Source: SZUA-365 sp964635845
GTDB taxonomy: Bacteria; Bacteroidota; Ignavibacteria; SZUA-365
Direction: 5' to 3'
DNA: 64,000 nucleotides
Assembly: GCA_964635845.1 (NCBI GenBank)
Contig: CAZWNO010000003.1
Coordinates: forward strand, 40,389-104,388
Position 1 is the stretch's first letter, and each line of letters opens with the position of its first letter. Below, one piece after another: positions 44,201 to 52,301 of the stretch. The position numbers and the translations under genes were made by a program. The notes under the pieces were generated by a model. That model ran no database searches, was not told the DNA's origin, and worked only from the letters and a program-made list of their open reading frames with translations.

Positions 44201-44660
44201 GCAGCTTCGCATTGATCTTGTCGATGATCGCACCGGTTCCCCCCGCGCACTTGTCGTTCATCGAGGTGAATTTCTTGCTGCGGCCCGTGAGCGGATCACG
44301 ATGGAATATCAGGATTTTCGCATCCTGCCCTCCGAGTTCAACGGCGGCGCCTGCCTGAGGACAGCGTTCCTCGACCGCGAGCGAAACGGCATTGACCTCC
44401 TGCACGAAGCGCGCACCGAGATGCGGCGCCAGCGTGCGCGCGCCCGAACCCGTGATCAGCACCTGATACAGCGCGGGATCGTCACCGAAATTGGCCAGGA
44501 TGCGCTCGAGGAATCCCAGCACGGTCTCAGCCTGCCGCGTGTCGTGGCGGCGGTACTCCTTCCACAGGAGTTCATCGCTGTCGCGGCTCTGCACGACGGC
44601 TTTTACCGTCGTGCTGCCGACGTCGAGTCCGATGCGGTACTGTGGATGCGGACGATTCAT
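41284..44660 (-). CDS. Double acyl-CoA dehydratase activase fused to a DUF2229-type dehydratase-like domain
   Basis: One gene of about 1,140 aa broken by 10 Ns at 43580-43589. The first ASKHA ATPase unit has GLDVGSTTVKAV, NDKCAGGTGAIID and GKCGVFAETDI. The second begins YLGIDG (gap) FKAYRLSDGNPI and has NTQCSAGNGYFLQ and GYGCAVFLQSDI. These Cys positions match those binding the bridging [4Fe-4S] cluster in HgdC/BadG-type activases. CGFCRNNC and a DUF2229 region (GIPRVLNMY, DPCFPSKLALAH, LARPYHNDPGINHGI) follow. About 47-53 nt seem to be missing in the gap. Related proteins (COG3580) are widespread but their reaction is unknown. Translation is coupled to the partner gene by 4-nt overlap. Confidence 0.87.
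43580..43589. other. Assembly gap (10 N) in the activase gene
   Basis: Ten Ns fall in the phosphate-1 loop of the second ATPase unit (after YLGIDG). About 16-17 codons typical of the loop and strand are absent, so real sequence is missing. Confidence 0.95.
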
Positions 44661-46432
44661 CTGCGGCCTTTCTCGTTTCGGAAATCCGCGACGCGACGGG
44701 CGAAGCGCGCAGCGGTGCCGGCCTCCGTCATCGGAAGCCGAAGAAACGGATCCATGAGCCGGGGTTGCTGTTGGAGTTCCCGCTTCAGATCCTGCTCGGT
44801 CATGCCGCAGGTCCGGAGCGTTGCCGCAAATTCCTCACGGGCGCGCTCGCGCGCGTCGTTGAGCGTCATCTGTACGCGGCTGTGCGCATTGACCTCGCCC
44901 TCTCCCGAGGTCTCGACGGGGAGAAAGATGATGTGCTCGTGATGCGCGACCACGGCCGTCTGTACGCCGTCGGACTGCGTGCTGGGCAGACAGCCGAAAG
45001 GTTTCACCGACAGCACCATGTGTGCGAGTTTCTCCCGCGTGTAGTAGATATTCTTCGCAACTTCCAGATGCCCTTCCCCGCCCTCGATCCGGCTGTGATA
45101 GTATGGATGCGCAATGCGCTGGAGATGCTTCTGATCGGGGATGTCCTGCGGGAGGCCGTCGAGGCACGCGCGAAGACGGCGGTATTCGCGGGCGTACAGG
45201 GATTCCGCCAGGGCGAGCAGCGTCCACTTCTTCGCGTACTTCCACATGCTGCGCACAAGGAGGACAAATCTCCGTGATCTGCTCCGCGTCGTCGCAACGT
45301 CGAGCAGACGCCGGTCTCTTGTCCATTGCTTTTCCTGATGGAGCAGGTAGAGCAGCCAGGGAGCCACGGGTTCGATCAGGACCTCGGCACCTTCCTGTTC
45401 CAGGAATTCGAACATGCGGAAATTCCCGTCGCCCTCCGTCGTCTGCGCCCAGAACTCGCCCGTGATCTTCACCACCGGCTTTACGCGTGTGCGGTCGACC
45501 TGCACCTCCGCGAACATGCCGCGGCATTCCCTGAGCAGCGCCGGGAAAGGACTGGCGAAGATCTGCCGGAAGAATTTCACGATGCTCTCCGCGCCGCTTC
45601 GATGGTTTCTCAGCAGCGGCAGCCGCGCGAGACCCCGCGGGAGAGTGTAGATGGGTTCCTGTTCGATGGCGGATGCGACGCGTTCCATCGCGGCGGCAAG
45701 CACGCGGTCGGTCATCCCGGCAACGATCTCATATGGCCGGATCTTGTACGCGGTATCATTGAGAAGATCCGCAACCAGGAAGGCATTGAGAATGCCGAGC
45801 GTGAAATCGAGGTTCATCTCCAGGCCCGCATCGTTGCTGCTCTGATCGAGTCCGCCGTGCTGCTGCAGGATGAGCACACGGAAGCCTTCGAAACCGGCGT
45901 TGCGCAACGCAAGACGATATTCCGATTCGTACATGCCGAATCGGCAGGGCCCGCAGGCTCCCGCGGTGAAGAAGACGTACGAGTCGATGATCTCCCTCCG
46001 TGACATCCCCTCGTGTTCCAGGGACTGGAGGTAGGCAATCAGGTTGCCGACGGTAAAGTATGTCGGATTACAGAGTCCGTTGTTGCCGAATTCCTTGCCG
46101 GTTTCGAAAGAGCGGACATCCGGCGACGGGAGATACTGCGCCCGGTATCCGAGCCTGCGCAGGTTCGCCTGGATGAGGTGCTCGTGCTTCCAGGTCAATC
46201 CGCCGAAAAGGACCGTCGTTTCCTTCCGCTCCGCCCTCGTGAAAGGCCGCTCCACCGGACGCTCCCAATGTCCCTTGCGAGGCTGCAGTCCGGATTCGCG
46301 CTCCAGTCGAAGCCGCTCGCGCTGCAACGCTTCTTCGATGGTCATCGTGCCGCAGCGCAGCGCAGCGAGGATCTCGGGATCGATCCCGTCCCCCTCCTGC
46401 CTTGCGTTGGCATTCCGTACTGTATCGTGCAT
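44657..46432 (-). CDS. 2-hydroxyacyl-CoA dehydratase (HgdB)-like protein, COG3581 type
   Basis: A 591-aa cytoplasmic protein, partner of the double activase. Cysteines likely to hold an iron-sulfur cluster are in NNGLCNPTYFTVGNLI near residue 115 and TAGACGPCRFGMYESEYRLAL near 155. KITGEFWAQTTEGDGNF near 335 and KPFGCLPSTQSDGVQTA near 480 are the other conserved blocks of this family. It resembles the beta subunit of 2-hydroxyglutaryl-CoA dehydratase, but no substrate has been shown for the COG3580/COG3581 pair. The stop overlaps the activase start (ATGA). It is the first gene of the long minus-strand run and has a plausible promoter region in the 304 nt upstream. Confidence 0.83.
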   Translation of the reverse strand: MHDTVRNANARQEGDGIDPEILAALRCGTMTIEEALQRERLRLERESGLQPRKGHWERPVERPFTRAERKETTVLFGGLTWKHEHLIQANLRRLGYRAQYLPSPDVRSFETGKEFGNNGLCNPTYFTVGNLIAYLQSLEHEGMSRREIIDSYVFFTAGACGPCRFGMYESEYRLALRNAGFEGFRVLILQQHGGLDQSSNDAGLEMNLDFTLGILNAFLVADLLNDTAYKIRPYEIVAGMTDRVLAAAMERVASAIEQEPIYTLPRGLARLPLLRNHRSGAESIVKFFRQIFASPFPALLRECRGMFAEVQVDRTRVKPVVKITGEFWAQTTEGDGNFRMFEFLEQEGAEVLIEPVAPWLLYLLHQEKQWTRDRRLLDVATTRSRSRRFVLLVRSMWKYAKKWTLLALAESLYAREYRRLRACLDGLPQDIPDQKHLQRIAHPYYHSRIEGGEGHLEVAKNIYYTREKLAHMVLSVKPFGCLPSTQSDGVQTAVVAHHEHIIFLPVETSGEGEVNAHSRVQMTLNDARERAREEFAATLRTCGMTEQDLKRELQQQPRLMDPFLRLPMTEAGTAARFARRVADFRNEKGRR

Positions 46433-46736
46433 GCCGGCGTTTCCTTTTTACTCTACGCGATCGTGCTGCCTTCGGTAGAATCGAGCGGTGATCGTCACAA
46501 GCATTCCATGGATTCCAACCTTAAAAATACGCTTTTCCTCACATTTAAAAAGACAGGGGCTATCGCAGGGATAGAAGATATTTCAGATCCATTATGCATG
46601 GATTTTCCTCCGGAAGCAACCCCGGTCTGCTTCGCTCCCGTCGCAATGGATCATCGCAGCCGCTTCTCCGCTTCCGATTTGCGTCTGAACGGGCGGAGTG
46701 CTAGAATGCAGGTATTACACAATGCCGGAGGTCGCT
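46433..46736. other. Divergent promoter region between the dehydratase-like gene and nfeD
   Basis: 304 nt with no gene. It holds A/T-rich stretches near 46520-46560 on the side of the minus-strand gene. On the plus strand is a sigma-70-like pair, TTGCGT and TAGAAT, before nfeD. No RNA or repeat was recognised. Confidence 0.6.
46679..46707 (+). promoter_or_regulatory. Candidate promoter of nfeD-slipin
   Basis: TTGCGT (46679-46684), 17-nt spacer, TAGAAT (46702-46707, 5 of 6 to TATAAT), 29 nt before the ATG. Consensus match only. Confidence 0.35.
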
Positions 46737-48050
46737 ATGAGGCACATCGTCCTCCTCCTGTTCGCGGTGGTGGTCACTGCGCTCCCGCTGCATGCGCAGA
46801 CGCGGGTCATGCGCATCGAGGTCAACGGGACCATCAATCCTGCCTCGGCGAAATACATCCATGACGCGGTGGCTTCCGCGGCCGAAGAAAAGGCCGCAGC
46901 CATCGTGCTCGAATTGAACACTCCCGGCGGATTGCTCCCCTCCACGCGCGAGATCGTTTCGGACTTCCTCGCTTCCAGGGTACCGGTTATCGTGTACGTC
47001 AGTCCCGGAGGGGCACAGGCCGCCTCCGCGGGCGCGTTCATCGCCCTCGCGGCGCATGTCGCGGCGATGTCGCCCGGCACGAATATCGGAGCGGCGCATC
47101 CGGTGACACTTGGCGAGGGAGCGCAGAACATCGCGGATTCATCCAACATTCCCCTCACCAAGGCGACCAATGACGCTGCCGCGTTTGCGAGAACGATCGC
47201 CGAGAAGCGCGGCCGCAACGTCGATTGGGCGGAGCGGGCGGTGCGCGGCAGCATTTCCTGCACCGAGACCGAGGCGCTGCGCGACAGCGTCATCGACATC
47301 ATCGCGCGCGACCTCGCCGACCTGCTCCGTCAGGCCGACGGACGCACCGTGGAAACCAGCCGCGGGACCGTGATCCTGCATACCGCGCAGGCGCGCGTCT
47401 ATGACCGCGAAATGAACTTCCAGCAAAAGCTTCTCAACACTCTCAGCGATCCGAATATCGCATACATCCTGCTGATGCTCGGCATGTACGGACTGTTTTT
47501 CGAGCTGTACAATCCGGGAGCGATTTTCCCCGGTGTCGTGGGAGGTATCTGTCTCATCCTGGCCTTCTATTCCATGAATACCCTGCCCATCAACTATGCG
47601 GGATTGGCGCTCATCGTCTTCGGCGTCATACTATTCGTACTTGAAGTGAAGATCGTCAGCCACGGCCTGCTTTCTGTGGGCGGAGTCATTTCGCTCTTTC
47701 TGGGCTCCGTCATGCTCATCGAATCGCCGCCCGGGATGGAATTCCTCCAGGTCTCCCTGTCCGTCATCATCACTCTCACGGCATGCACTGCCGCATTCTT
47801 CCTGTTCATCGTCGGCAAAGGCATCGGTGCGATGAAGCGAAAACCGACCACGGGCGTCGACGGGATGATAGGAGAATGCGGACGCGTCATCGAGGTCATT
47901 CATCCGGTAGGCCGCGTCGCGGTCCACGGAGAAATCTGGAACGCCCGTTCCGCGGACGGCACGGAGATTCCCTCGCAGACACGCGTGCGCGTCGCCGGAG
48001 TCGACAATCTGACACTCATCGTACGTCCCGAAAAATCGAGCGACACATAA
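46737..48050 (+). CDS. NfeD1-type membrane serine protease
   Basis: A 437-aa protein with a signal peptide (residues 1-20) and an ATG preceded by CCGGAGG. The N-terminal ClpP/crotonase-fold protease domain has LELNTPGGLLPSTREIV and VYVSPGGAQAASAGAFIALAA, where the Ser of the SAGAF segment is the expected nucleophile. MSPGTNIGAAHPV follows. Four or so membrane helices span about 245-370, and a soluble OB-fold NfeD domain ends the protein (GECGRVIEVIHPVGRVAVHGEIW). NfeD proteins cleave or regulate stomatin partners; the slipin gene lies 33 nt downstream. Confidence 0.92.
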   Translation: MRHIVLLLFAVVVTALPLHAQTRVMRIEVNGTINPASAKYIHDAVASAAEEKAAAIVLELNTPGGLLPSTREIVSDFLASRVPVIVYVSPGGAQAASAGAFIALAAHVAAMSPGTNIGAAHPVTLGEGAQNIADSSNIPLTKATNDAAAFARTIAEKRGRNVDWAERAVRGSISCTETEALRDSVIDIIARDLADLLRQADGRTVETSRGTVILHTAQARVYDREMNFQQKLLNTLSDPNIAYILLMLGMYGLFFELYNPGAIFPGVVGGICLILAFYSMNTLPINYAGLALIVFGVILFVLEVKIVSHGLLSVGGVISLFLGSVMLIESPPGMEFLQVSLSVIITLTACTAAFFLFIVGKGIGAMKRKPTTGVDGMIGECGRVIEVIHPVGRVAVHGEIWNARSADGTEIPSQTRVRVAGVDNLTLIVRPEKSSDT

Positions 48051-48083
48051 AACGTATCCCCGCATCATTCCCCAGGAGGAACA

Positions 48084-48842
48084 ATGGATCCCGCAGGAAG
48101 CATCTTTACCGTCATCATCGTGTTCATCATCATGCTGCTGGCCGCCTCGATCCGCATCCTGCGCGAATACGAGCGCGGCGTGATTTTCCGTCTCGGCCGC
48201 CTGATCGATTCGAAAGGTCCCGGCCTCATCCTGCTCATCCCGATCGTCGACCGCATGGTGAAAGTGAGCCTGCGCACGATCGTGCTCGACGTTCCCCCGC
48301 AGGACGTGATCACGCGCGACAATGTCTCGGTCAAGGTCAGCGCCGTGGTGTATTTCCGCGTCGTCGATTCCGCGAAAGCCATCGTCGAGGTGGAGAATTT
48401 CCTGTTCGCGACCAGTCAGCTGTCCCAGACCACGCTGCGCAGCATCCTCGGTCAGGCCGAGCTCGACGAACTGCTCGCCGAGCGCGAGATGATCAACAAG
48501 CGGCTGCAGGAGATCATCGACATGCAGACCGAGCCCTGGGGCATCAAGGTCAGTCTCGTCGAGGTCAAGCACATCGACCTGCCGCAGGAAATGCAGCGCG
48601 CGATGGCGAAGCAGGCGGAGGCGGAGCGGGAGCGCCGTGCGAAGGTGATCGCGGCGGAGGGCGAATTCCAGGCTTCCACAAAACTTGCGGAGGCCGCGAA
48701 GATTCTTTCCGTGGATCCGGCCGCGCTGCAGCTCCGCTATCTGCAGACGTTGACGATTGTCGCGGCGGAGAACAATTCGACGACCCTCTTCCCCATCCCC
48801 ATCGATCTGCTCAAACCGTTCATGGAGGGAAGGTCGAAATAA
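48084..48842 (+). CDS. Slipin (stomatin/SPFH family) membrane protein
   Basis: A 252-aa protein anchored by an N-terminal hydrophobic segment (about 7-25), starting after AGGAGG. The SPFH domain shows REYERGVIFRLGRL, GPGLILLIPIVDRMVKVSLRT and LDVPPQDVITRDNVSVKVSAVVYFRV, the canonical prokaryotic stomatin series. A C-terminal helical region (MAKQAEAERERRAKVIAAEGEFQAS) mediates oligomerisation. It forms a two-gene unit with the NfeD protease, a widely conserved membrane-quality or microdomain pair. The C-terminus converges on the BrkB gene 39 nt away, with no T-rich terminator. Confidence 0.94.
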   Translation: MDPAGSIFTVIIVFIIMLLAASIRILREYERGVIFRLGRLIDSKGPGLILLIPIVDRMVKVSLRTIVLDVPPQDVITRDNVSVKVSAVVYFRVVDSAKAIVEVENFLFATSQLSQTTLRSILGQAELDELLAEREMINKRLQEIIDMQTEPWGIKVSLVEVKHIDLPQEMQRAMAKQAEAERERRAKVIAAEGEFQASTKLAEAAKILSVDPAALQLRYLQTLTIVAAENNSTTLFPIPIDLLKPFMEGRSK

Positions 48843-48881
48843 TCGGAGAATACCGCGCGGGAGGATCCGGCGGATCGGATG

Positions 48882-49922
48882 TCAGTCTTTCGCCCGATCC
48901 TTGAGCCGGCGTCTGAAAGCCGGAAGCGAGGGGATGCGCGGAAAATCCATCCGGGCGCTGAGCCTGTTCGCGACGACCGACCTGAGGCTGGGAGTGGAAA
49001 ACAGGCGGCGCAGTTCGCGCCGCTCGGAACTCATCTCGGCGATCTCCGCGGCGAGCAGTACCGTCACGCTCGAGTAGTACAGCCACAGCGCCGTCGCGGC
49101 GAGGATCGCGTAGGGACCGTAGATGGTGCCGATCTTCCAGAGGTTGGCGAGATAGTAGGCGAAGACGAATTTGGCCGCCCCCCAGAGAAGCGCGGCGATC
49201 GCGCTGCTGGTGAAAATCAGCCTCGGAGTCAGGCGCCTGTCGGGAAGCAGGTAGAAGATGAGATAGAACAGGATGAATCCGAGCACGAAGGGCGAAATCA
49301 GGTTTACCGCATCATTGAAGATCCATGAATCCATTTCCAGCCCGATGACATTCTCGCCGATTTCCTTGGCGAAAGAGATGCCGTAGAGCAGGACGGTCAC
49401 GGCGACGACCGCAAGGCCGACAATGCTCAGCATCGCGAAGTCCTTTAACTTTGAGACGAGGATGTTCTTCGTGTCGTGAATGCCGAAGACGCGGTTCAGC
49501 GCGGTACGAAGCGCGGCAAATAGTGCGCTGGAGGTCCACATCAGGCCGACCAGGCCTATCACGCCGGCGAGGTTGGAACCGCGTATGAATTCCTGCATGA
49601 TCTCGAGGACGATGCCGCGCAGCTGGTCCTTCTGATACGGGAAGAGTTCGAGCTTCTGAATCCATATGTCGACGGTGGCCAGCGCCTCTTCGCTGTCGAG
49701 ATAGAGTCCCAGCACGTAGAAGATGAGGAGCAGGAGCGGGATGAAGCACAGAAGTGCATTGAAGCTCAGGCCCGCGGCGGAAAGAAAGATGTGGTTGGCC
49801 TCCATGCGCTCGATGATGCGCACGAGATACATCCAGATGTTGCGCACCCAGCGCAGGGTGATGAAGTCCTCCAGCAGCTGAAGGCCTTTTTTCCACAGGG
49901 ATATGCCAGCGGAATTCTTCAC
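48882..49922 (-). CDS. YihY/BrkB-family inner-membrane protein
   Basis: A 346-aa protein with six membrane helices. ANHIFLSAAGLSFNALLCFIPLLLLIF, VGLMWTSSALFAALRTALNRVFGI and LIFYLLPDRRLTPR are family blocks. ALWGAAKFVFAYYLANLWKIGTIYGPYAIL-type and LWLYYSSVTVLLAAEIAE segments follow. The likely start is GTG at 49922, sharing GTGA with the purL stop. Formerly called RNase BN, this family has no proven nuclease role; transport or membrane functions are proposed. The open frame extends far upstream in purL, but that part is antisense-frame noise. Confidence 0.9.
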   Translation of the reverse strand: MKNSAGISLWKKGLQLLEDFITLRWVRNIWMYLVRIIERMEANHIFLSAAGLSFNALLCFIPLLLLIFYVLGLYLDSEEALATVDIWIQKLELFPYQKDQLRGIVLEIMQEFIRGSNLAGVIGLVGLMWTSSALFAALRTALNRVFGIHDTKNILVSKLKDFAMLSIVGLAVVAVTVLLYGISFAKEIGENVIGLEMDSWIFNDAVNLISPFVLGFILFYLIFYLLPDRRLTPRLIFTSSAIAALLWGAAKFVFAYYLANLWKIGTIYGPYAILAATALWLYYSSVTVLLAAEIAEMSSERRELRRLFSTPSLRSVVANRLSARMDFPRIPSLPAFRRRLKDRAKD

Positions 49923-52150
49923 GTCCGTTCGAGCAGGTTCTCCAGCGACATCGAGTGAATCTCCGAGAGCACGGTGACGTCCTCGTCGATATCGGCATTG
50001 ATCCGAAGGCGGGTGCCACCCGTCACGCCGATATCCGCGGCTTCGATGCCCGCAGCCGCGGACTGTGCGAGTACCGCGGCGACCTGCGCGGCATCGCAGC
50101 TGACGACGACGCGCGACTGCGATTCTCCGAACAGCAGCGCGTCTTTCCGTATGCCCTCGGCCGGCAGCTGGACGGTCGCGCCGACGGGCGCGCCGCCGAG
50201 AAAGCAGCATTCGGCGAGTGTCACGGCGAGTCCCCCGTCGGAGACGTCGTGCGCGCTCCGCACCAGTCCTCCCCGGATGAGCTGAAGCAGCAGAAGGTGG
50301 AGACGCCGTTCCTCCTCGAGATCGATGAACGGCGCATCGCCGCCGACGATGCCGTGCCAGGTTGCGAGATATTCCGATCCGCTGATCTCGTCGCGGTTGC
50401 GCCCGAGCAGGATGATGCGATCCCCTTCTCCGCGGAAACCGGACTGCGTGATGTGCTCGACATCCTCGATCAATCCAAGCATCCCGATCACCGGAGTCGG
50501 ATAGACGGCGCCGTCGGGATTCTCGTTGTAGAAACTCACGTTGCCGCCGGTCACCGGCGTATCGAAGATCCGGCAGGCATCTCCCATGCCGCCGCAGGCT
50601 TCCTTGAACTGGTAGTAGACCTCGGGCTTGTAGGGATTGCCGAAGTTCAGGCAGTTCGTGATGGCCAGCGGCAGGGCGCCCGTGCAGGCGACGTTGCGCG
50701 CGGCTTCGGCGACGGCGATCTGCGCGCCCCGGCGGGGATTGAGGTAGACGTAGCGTCCATTGCAGTCGGTCTTCATCGCCAGGGCGCGGCGCGTCCCTTT
50801 CACGCGCATCACGGCGGCGTCTCCGCCCGGACCCTGCGCCGTGTTCGTCCTCACTGATGTATCGTACTGCTGGTACACCCAGCGCTTCGATGCGATATTC
50901 GGCGCAGCCAGCAGAGCGGTCAGCACGCGCGTGCAGTCGGCGGGAACGGGAATCGATTCGACGCGGAAGGCCAGCGTCATGTCGAGATAGTCCGGGCGAC
51001 GCGTTTCGCGGTGATAGACCGGCGCTCCGCCGCCCAGGGCGAGACTGTCTGCCGGGACCACTGCCTTGATTTCCCCGAACCGCTCGATCGTCACCATGCC
51101 GTCGCTCGTGACATGTCCGACGGTGACGGCATGCAGATCCCATTTCCTGAAGATTTCCCGCACCCGTTCCTCGTTGCCCTTGCGCGCGACGACGAGCATC
51201 CGCTCCTGCGATTCGGAGAGAAGGATCTCATAGGCCGACATACCCTCCTCGCGAATCGGCACGAGATCGAGATTCAACCGCATGCCGCTTTTTCCCTTTG
51301 CCGACATTTCGCAGGAAGAGCAGGTGATGCCCGCGGCGCCCATGTCCTGTATGCCCACGATCAGATCCTCGCGGATGATCTCCAGCGTGGCCTCGAGCAG
51401 CAGTTTTTCCGTGAACGGATCTCCGACCTGCACCGAGGGACGCTTCGATTCGGAATCCGCGCTCAGGTCGACCGATGCGAAAGTCGCGCCGTGGATTCCG
51501 TCGCGTCCGGTTGACGATCCGACGATCATCACCGGATTTCCCTCGCCCTCGGCAGTTGCGGTCGCCGTCTGTCCGTGCTTGACGATACCGACGGCCATTG
51601 CGTTGACGAGCGGGTTCCCGTGGTAGGAGTCGTCGAAGTAGATCTCGCCCGCCACCGTCGGCACACCGAAGCAGTTGCCGTAGTGGCCGATCCCGCTGAC
51701 GACGCCCTTGACCAGGTACTGCACGCGGGGATTGTTCGGATCGCCGAAACGGAGCGAGTCGCAGGCCGCGATCGGGCGCGCGCCCATCGTGAAAATGTCA
51801 CGCAGGATTCCCCCGACTCCGGTCGCCGCTCCCTGGAAGGGTTCGATCGCGGAAGGATGGTTGTGGCTCTCGATCTTGAAGGCGACGGCGAGTCCGTCTC
51901 CGATGTCCACGAGCCCCGCGTTTTCCTCCCCTGCATCGACGAGCAGGCGTCCGCCGCTTCGCGGCAGGGTCTTCAGCACCGCGATGGAATTCTTGTACGA
52001 GCAGTGTTCGCTCCACATGACGCTGTACATGCCCAGTTCCGTATAAGTGGGCGTGCGTCCTCCCAGGAAACTGATCACCTTGCCGTATTCCTCATCGGTA
52101 AGACCGAGTTCCCTGGCGGTTTCAACTGTCACGGCGGGTTCCGTCTGCAT
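49919..52150 (-). CDS. purL: Phosphoribosylformylglycinamidine synthase subunit PurL
   Basis: Small-type PurL (743 aa) that converts FGAR to FGAM in purine synthesis together with PurS and PurQ, which are not in the window. The start MQTEPAVTVETARELGL is chosen over one 51 nt upstream. MWSEHCSYKNS near residue 45, IESHNHPSAIEPFQGAATGVGG near 92, GIQDMGAAGITCSSCEM near 270 and the second-half counterparts (HDVSDGGLAVTLAECC near 620) are the expected catalytic and ATP-binding blocks. The last codon overlaps the BrkB start. Confidence 0.97.
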   Translation of the reverse strand: MQTEPAVTVETARELGLTDEEYGKVISFLGGRTPTYTELGMYSVMWSEHCSYKNSIAVLKTLPRSGGRLLVDAGEENAGLVDIGDGLAVAFKIESHNHPSAIEPFQGAATGVGGILRDIFTMGARPIAACDSLRFGDPNNPRVQYLVKGVVSGIGHYGNCFGVPTVAGEIYFDDSYHGNPLVNAMAVGIVKHGQTATATAEGEGNPVMIVGSSTGRDGIHGATFASVDLSADSESKRPSVQVGDPFTEKLLLEATLEIIREDLIVGIQDMGAAGITCSSCEMSAKGKSGMRLNLDLVPIREEGMSAYEILLSESQERMLVVARKGNEERVREIFRKWDLHAVTVGHVTSDGMVTIERFGEIKAVVPADSLALGGGAPVYHRETRRPDYLDMTLAFRVESIPVPADCTRVLTALLAAPNIASKRWVYQQYDTSVRTNTAQGPGGDAAVMRVKGTRRALAMKTDCNGRYVYLNPRRGAQIAVAEAARNVACTGALPLAITNCLNFGNPYKPEVYYQFKEACGGMGDACRIFDTPVTGGNVSFYNENPDGAVYPTPVIGMLGLIEDVEHITQSGFRGEGDRIILLGRNRDEISGSEYLATWHGIVGGDAPFIDLEEERRLHLLLLQLIRGGLVRSAHDVSDGGLAVTLAECCFLGGAPVGATVQLPAEGIRKDALLFGESQSRVVVSCDAAQVAAVLAQSAAAGIEAADIGVTGGTRLRINADIDEDVTVLSEIHSMSLENLLERT

Positions 52151-52242
52151 GCATGCTCCGAAATTCAAGCGGGTGGGATGAAAAGACGGCAAAAGCCGCA
52201 TATCGATGGAAAATACGAAGCCGGGACGAGAATCCCTTCAGA

Positions 52243-52280
52243 AAAAACCCGCGCGTCCCGATGTGGACACGCGGGTTTTT
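52243..52280 (-). terminator. Bidirectional-looking terminator downstream of the GDSL lipoprotein gene
   Basis: An 11-bp perfect stem, 52243-52253 (aaaaacccgcg) with 52270-52280 (cgcgggttttt), and a 16-nt loop. Read on the minus strand it ends the lipoprotein/porin transcript 22 nt after the stop at 52302 and ends in a T-run. It lies about 90 nt before the purL start. Confidence 0.8.
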
Positions 52281-52301
52281 CGTTTCGGATCTCAGCCTGC
52301 G

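Noticed and set aside
48860..48875. Palindrome gatccg-g-cggatc between slipin and BrkB
   Set aside because: A 1-nt loop cannot form a useful hairpin, and it lacks a T-run; too short to call a protein-binding site.
49923..51143. Upstream extension of the BrkB open frame into purL
   Set aside because: The extension is read in another frame of purL and has Arg/Gly-rich noise composition; the BrkB protein begins after the GTGA overlap.
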